64,000 bases of DNA from Plasmodium relictum (taxonomy: Eukaryota > Apicomplexa > Aconoidasida > Haemosporida > Plasmodiidae): contig NC_041692.1 in NCBI RefSeq assembly GCF_900005765.1, positions 1-64,000 of the forward strand, in the 5' to 3' direction. Positions 60,101 through 64,000 of this stretch are shown piece by piece. Below the pieces are notes generated by a model. It saw nothing but the letters and a program-made list of their open reading frames with translations, did no database searches and was not told the origin of the DNA. The stretch's first letter is position 1, and each line of letters opens with the position of its first letter. Position numbers and translations under genes: made by a program.

Positions 60101-63100
60101 TATACTTTCATTACAATTTTGTAAAGAATTTAAAGATTCTGAATCACTCTTAATATCTTTACTTGATTTGCTTTTCGTTTTATTTATACAATTATTTTGT
60201 GAATTAAAATCTTCTGTATTCAAATTTTTTGTTTTGACGTTTTCTTTATTTTCTATTTGAGAAATGCTATTATTATTACTTTTCTCTTTTTTTATCTGAC
60301 TATAAATTGTTTTTTCAATACCATTTCTAATATTTCCAATGGAATTATTTTGAAAATTTTCAACGTTTCTTTCATTATTCTTTATTATATTCTCAGACTC
60401 TTGAATTTCCTTTTTATTATTTTGATTATTTAAAATATCTAAGTTATTTTTTAATAAAGGTGAATTATTCTTCATTCTTTTTTCCTTATTAATTTCTTTC
60501 ATATAATATAATTTATCTTTTCTATCTATATTAATAGACCTAAAATCATAAAATATATCTTGTGGAAATTTACGCATTAAAATATATAAAATTTTATGAA
60601 AATATAAATAATTTTTTTTATTTATATTTATATTGTTCAATAAAAAAGGTAAGTAAAATAGCCATATATTGGGGGAAATATTATCATTATACTTATTAAA
60701 AACTCTAAATACAGAATTATCTTTTGTATCAGAATTTAACAAATAAAATACATTACTTAAGTAATAGTATCCTTTATTTATATTTAAACTAGAATATATT
60801 AAATAAGATATTAAAGAGCTTATACAAAAAGAAGAATTTTTGTTTTCCTTAAATATTTGATTACAGTAGTTCCCCCACAACAACCAAGAATTATTTTCAA
60901 ATGGATATATTTTTAAAGACGAAAGAAAACATTCCTCAATTATGCTTCTGCCAAAAAGCTTATATTTTTTGTTATTACATTTACAATTAAATTCTAAATT
61001 ATTTATTTTTATTTTTTTTTTACTTTCTTTCTTAATTTTATTTTTCTGCAAAATATGACCATTCTTTTCTTTATCATCACTATCACATAATTTATTTTGA
61101 TTTATTTCTATATTTTTTTTCTTATTTCCTTCTATATATTCATTATGCAATTTTCTTTTATTATTATTTCTATTTTTTTTTTTCAAATTTTTAACAGTAC
61201 CTTTCTCTTCTATTTTTTCATTAAAACTATTGTTAATTTTCTCTTTATTATTTTTTTTTAATTTCTTATCACCTTTTTCTTCTTCAATTTTATCATATAA
61301 TACATTATATTCTTCATAATTTTTAATGAAATCGTTACTATGTCCATTGTTGTCTTTCACATTTTTATTATCACTCTCATCTTTTCTTAAATAATCCTTA
61401 TACATATATTTGCAATAACTACAATTTTTTTTGTTATTTTTTTCAATAAAATTATTTCTATACAAAAATAAAACTATTTTATTTAAGTTACATAAAATTT
61501 TTCCTTTTATGTAAAAAAATTTACTTCTAAATTTTTCATAGCTAGCCATTGGTAATGAATCAAAATTAAATGTATTAATTATGTTTAATGAGTTTACATA
61601 GCATTTCAACTTTTTTATAACTTTATGTAGAAATTTATTTTTTTTTAATTTTTTTAAGTTAATACATAAGTTAAAATACTGATTTTCCATATTCGTTATA
61701 TATAAATAATTTTCATCAAAGGTTATTTTTGCATTTTTTTCTGTTTTAAATGAATTTTTTTCATTACCAATTTCATTTTCTTCAGATATTGTATTGTATT
61801 TTTCAATCAAATTATTTGTTATATTAACATTTCGAACAGATAAGTTACTATTAATTATATTTTTTAAATTTATCTTTATTATTTCTATGTTGAAAATATA
61901 TTTTTCTTCTGTACATAACATATTATTATTATAATTTTTAAGGTTTTCATAGATTTTATCAAAATAATAATAAGATATGTTATTCATTTTTCTCATATTT
62001 GTTATTAAGTTTAACAAATTATAAGTTTTACTCTCCTTAAAGTTATATGTAACAAAATTCTTAAAAATTGAAAAGAAACCATAGTTGTCAAATATTTTAA
62101 AAATTTTTAAAAATAAAAGCTTCCAAGAACATATATATTTCAAATCATAAATACTATCATATGAACACAATGATTTATCATTACTGAAAATATTATATAG
62201 ATTGTTTAATAAGTTTATAAGTCTTATTTTTTTCTTTTCTTTTCTTTTTTGCTTTGTTCTCAATGAATATTCTTTTATAATTTCTACACTAATTTGTGCA
62301 TATTCAAATAATTCTGCATGCAGAAAAAGAACTTCAAAATTACTATTTTTATATTTTTGTAATTGCCTAAATTTTTCAAGCAAAATATTCATTCCATTAC
62401 TTATGTTATCCTTAATTGCTTTGATATGCTTCTTTTTAAAATCAAACCTTAAATTATTAACGAGAAATGTATTATTTTTTTCGTTAAACTTATTTAAAAT
62501 GTTATTTTCTTCATTTAAAAAAATTTCATCGTCCAAATTCATTTTTTTTACTTGATTTTTCTTGATATTTATTTCATTATTTTCTTTTTTCTCATAACTA
62601 GTGTTTTCATTTATTTCCTTAACATAAGTATTTTGAGTAAATTCATTATTATCCTTTTTCAACTTATTAATTAGTCTTCCTATGTATAAATGTGCAAGGC
62701 TACTTATATTATTGTTTATGTCGTCATTCATACTTTTTAAAATATTTATATCACTTATATTTTCTATGTTATTATAATCTTTATAGTTTTCATTTCTAGT
62801 AGGAGAATTTTTATCTATCTCATAAATAATACTGCTACTATTAATATTATGATTTCCATTATTGTTATTATTACCAGTGTTGTGAATATTACTTTCATCA
62901 GAATTTTTAATTTCTCTTGGTTTTTTAAATCTTAAATCATGCTGTTCATTATTAATATTAGTATTTCCTTGAATTTCATGATATATTTTTTTATGATAAT
63001 ATAAATTATTGTCATCATTTGTTTCTTTTTTTTTTATATTATAAATTTCTTCTTCCTTTTCATTATTTTCTGATTCATTTTTAACAGATTGTTCTTTTTT

Positions 63101-64000
63101 TGATGATTTCGAATATATTTCATTTTTTTTCTCATCTTTATCCTTATTTATAAATTTTATTGCATCTTCTTTGTGTATAGGTTTTAAATTATCATTTATT
63201 AAGCAATAAATATTATTTAAATTACTTAAGTAGTTGTTTTTTAATGATTCGTAGTTGCAATTAAAAAAAGAGGTATTATCTTCTTTTTTCATATTTGAAA
63301 ATAATATACAATTTTTATTTCTTAAAGGTGTAGTAGCACATTTCTTTCTTTCCTTTAAATCAACTAAATGCATATAATTTTCAATACAATATATTTTATT
63401 GAAATATTTCAAACTATTTATCCAATTATTTTTATTGATATTGATTTCTTCTTTAGTTAAATGAAATTTTTCGTAACCAACGAAATGCTTAATATAAGAA
63501 TATTCATTTTTATAATATAGATTATAATGATTAAAAAATAGAGAATTTGATAATTCATTATTTCTAACATAATGTTTTTGTAATGCATAAACATTATCAT
63601 ATTCTTTTAAATCATTGTTAATTTCAATTAAAAAATTAATAATTTGTTTATAATTATTGTAGTTGTTTTTAATGATATTTACATTGTTAATATTGTAGCA
63701 TTTCTTTATATTTAACAATAGTTTATCTTCCTTCTTATTTTCAACTTCTTCATTTTTTTCTAATTTTTTAATTTCTTTTAAGTTATAATATAATAATACT
63801 AGCAGCATATATTTGGATATTTCATATGTGTAAAAATTCTTAGCACAATAAAAAATAATTTCTCCTGGAATAAATAGAATAAGATTTAACTTAAACAAAG
63901 ATGTTAATAATGTTTCTAATACATTAATGCTAGAATCATTTGCATAAACATTATTGGAGTACATTTTATTTTCATAGATTATATTATTTATAAAAGAACT
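57200..64000 (-). CDS. Tra1/TRRAP-like PIKK pseudokinase, partial (5' end outside window)
   Basis: The frame is open from the right edge; 2,254 codons follow the Met at 63964 and 12 more are open upstream (SSFINNIIYENK), so the start lies beyond 64000. Numbering is from Met 63964. A FAT-domain stretch at about 1040-1150 matches Tra1/TRRAP: FENNSWLLWGNYCNQ, then YLSNVFYLLNSD and NIWLFYLPFLLNN before LMRKFPQDIFYDFRS. The pseudokinase region follows: PGQRLRYIGEF, KISFFTENGNTYYYTIQPCN, QRGLSLKINVHIPLHPSFRL with MDDSIDN (about 1600), and KNIPFRLTRNIQHFMGFQGI (about 1870). The lipid/protein-kinase HRD and DFG residues are not seen, as in all TRRAP proteins. The chain ends TWFPWF, a FATC-like terminus. 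TRRAP recruits SAGA and NuA4-type acetyltransferases to activators in the nucleus. Long Asn/Lys inserts, a Gln run (nt 57470-57540) and acidic pieces interrupt the conserved blocks. mTOR, ATM and other PIKKs are excluded by the missing catalytic motifs. Confidence 0.88.
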   Translation of the reverse strand, partial: SSFINNIIYENKMYSNNVYANDSSINVLETLLTSLFKLNLILFIPGEIIFYCAKNFYTYEISKYMLLVLLYYNLKEIKKLEKNEEVENKKEDKLLLNIKKCYNINNVNIIKNNYNNYKQIINFLIEINNDLKEYDNVYALQKHYVRNNELSNSLFFNHYNLYYKNEYSYIKHFVGYEKFHLTKEEININKNNWINSLKYFNKIYCIENYMHLVDLKERKKCATTPLRNKNCILFSNMKKEDNTSFFNCNYESLKNNYLSNLNNIYCLINDNLKPIHKEDAIKFINKDKDEKKNEIYSKSSKKEQSVKNESENNEKEEEIYNIKKKETNDDNNLYYHKKIYHEIQGNTNINNEQHDLRFKKPREIKNSDESNIHNTGNNNNNGNHNINSSSIIYEIDKNSPTRNENYKDYNNIENISDINILKSMNDDINNNISSLAHLYIGRLINKLKKDNNEFTQNTYVKEINENTSYEKKENNEINIKKNQVKKMNLDDEIFLNEENNILNKFNEKNNTFLVNNLRFDFKKKHIKAIKDNISNGMNILLEKFRQLQKYKNSNFEVLFLHAELFEYAQISVEIIKEYSLRTKQKRKEKKKIRLINLLNNLYNIFSNDKSLCSYDSIYDLKYICSWKLLFLKIFKIFDNYGFFSIFKNFVTYNFKESKTYNLLNLITNMRKMNNISYYYFDKIYENLKNYNNNMLCTEEKYIFNIEIIKINLKNIINSNLSVRNVNITNNLIEKYNTISEENEIGNEKNSFKTEKNAKITFDENYLYITNMENQYFNLCINLKKLKKNKFLHKVIKKLKCYVNSLNIINTFNFDSLPMASYEKFRSKFFYIKGKILCNLNKIVLFLYRNNFIEKNNKKNCSYCKYMYKDYLRKDESDNKNVKDNNGHSNDFIKNYEEYNVLYDKIEEEKGDKKLKKNNKEKINNSFNEKIEEKGTVKNLKKKNRNNNKRKLHNEYIEGNKKKNIEINQNKLCDSDDKEKNGHILQKNKIKKESKKKIKINNLEFNCKCNNKKYKLFGRSIIEECFLSSLKIYPFENNSWLLWGNYCNQIFKENKNSSFCISSLISYLIYSSLNINKGYYYLSNVFYLLNSDTKDNSVFRVFNKYNDNISPNIWLFYLPFLLNNININKKNYLYFHKILYILMRKFPQDIFYDFRSINIDRKDKLYYMKEINKEKRMKNNSPLLKNNLDILNNQNNKKEIQESENIIKNNERNVENFQNNSIGNIRNGIEKTIYSQIKKEKSNNNSISQIENKENVKTKNLNTEDFNSQNNCINKTKSKSSKDIKSDSESLNSLQNCNESIYSSAHIFDDSFEQLINVFKCKHSDIYMSLDHICNEILNYTRFQAYDETFFFINKLFNQCIELPFSQIHISKMMQNFTENIIYKRYKTKLKKKYISSEKYKRAIKNMNIFWEEFKKDIEFLKKNESIEKVVNEKKNYIYSSYPDVISNKEKDYMKILNGSREYFFSLSHFTKLVKKWKDMLFIIIYSLRENQFLEDFSFSLCDMFSKFNIKIELPGQRLRYIGEFLNYHCNLNLFVPTNIINLNSLILTSVRNNYCLNKISFFTENGNTYYYTIQPCNFIRYKSEHKFMLFQILLNNIMFKFSQTKQRGLSLKINVHIPLHPSFRLMDDSIDNITLEELYNDSILVTKNQKFSSDSVLLYHRDLIKSSIRKKLLNKIESMIIENQKENEIKSNPEEKEDKTRNVLKKDNIEEVNINKRNEIKDALLSKNACKDNKNVKKMTSLSCNSCENNEIIKNMTSINWNSLSFEELIKHLNDEKWFHKYFKKCEKECLRIHFKDICKIVPKNIMKNYFYSLHDNLESYYILNTQFIKSYSVLCMLNYIFFQLNTSLNKIILSKYSGRTMYLEGKPLYNDLTIKKEVYKNIPFRLTRNIQHFMGFQGIHGSLPSCFYSSVMAIKKKKKYIKNFLNLAISDDFISLHIYKKNRNILQTKSNEKKGDKINLYIKSFYVEDSEKRNILRNAEHYVNNIFCRVLCLYKNRLENKSDISLKTKKKKKKKVEINFFEYSSDIQDISLSELSSDDDLEYKNLNVDTNLQKMKKKNEKKIKKESDMYNKLLMKECISGTNLKSLVKDEETEEKRKSESMNSQTIERKITDGKSLNFLFDLKKEEMNNRIKEKSNDYNEKKKEIEKDYYEIQSQEEQLQQQVQQLLQQKMLQQMQNRQNKYINNEDVDKDVGGYEEKGEEETSDEIKYNENKVEYEEKEQNKKYKIKKKKYIADVNKSVVDLIEMSMNKKYLKNTKPTWFPWF

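Noticed and set aside
1-64000. tRNA, rRNA, CRISPR, transposon or retroelement sequence
   Set aside because: I looked for GC-richer structured patches, regular spaced repeats, terminal repeats and reverse-transcriptase or transposase motifs and saw none.

Overview
The window is extremely AT-rich nuclear DNA with short introns (GT donors, usually GTAA; acceptors of T-rich tract plus AG), poly-A/poly-T runs, (AT)n tracts and proteins full of Asn/Lys low-complexity inserts. Together with a Plasmodium-type Na+/H+ exchanger carrying an Asn/Asp-rich tail, this identifies a malaria parasite (Plasmodium). The order DHR1 helicase - RPS7 - ... - NHE matches, from memory, the left arm of P. falciparum chromosome 13. 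The species cannot be fixed from the sequence alone. No tRNA, rRNA, CRISPR array, transposon, retroelement or subtelomeric gene family was recognised.

Layout. 1-2080: no gene recognised. 2081-3543 (-): a split gene for a small multi-pass membrane protein made only of short exons, which I assembled by hand. 5757-9757 (-): a Sen1/senataxin-like helicase of at least two exons. 9992-14110 (-): a large alpha-helical protein of unknown function, two exons. 15954-17003 (-): deoxyhypusine hydroxylase. 17874-22589 (+): DHR1/DHX37-type DEAH helicase, three exons. 23264-24081 (-): ribosomal protein eS7. 26875-29484 (+): a helical-repeat protein, probably organellar. 30202-30908 (+): a small three-exon protein. 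31129-32064 (+): HemK2/MTQ2-type methyltransferase. 32814-33852 (-): VAMP7-like longin SNARE, five exons. 34651-35601 (+): unknown. 38836-41577 (-): LisH protein with a long acidic tail. 43926-48884 (-): Na+/H+ exchanger, two exons. 50983-51720 (+): small single-TM protein. 53357-56735 (+): six-exon FKBP-like/TPR protein. 57200-64000 (-): a Tra1/TRRAP-like pseudokinase, open through the right edge of the window.

Several neighbours serve gene expression: rRNA processing (DHR1), the 40S ribosome (eS7), translation termination (HemK2/MTQ2), eIF5A hypusination (DOHH), transcription termination and R-loops (Sen1) and chromatin acetylation (TRRAP). These are separate genes on both strands, not an operon. 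The most noteworthy items are the hidden membrane-protein gene with a probable GC-AG intron, the TRRAP assignment, the degenerate multi-FKBP/TPR protein and a chain of overlapping minimal uORFs at the DHR1 start. I found no clear undescribed multi-gene system.
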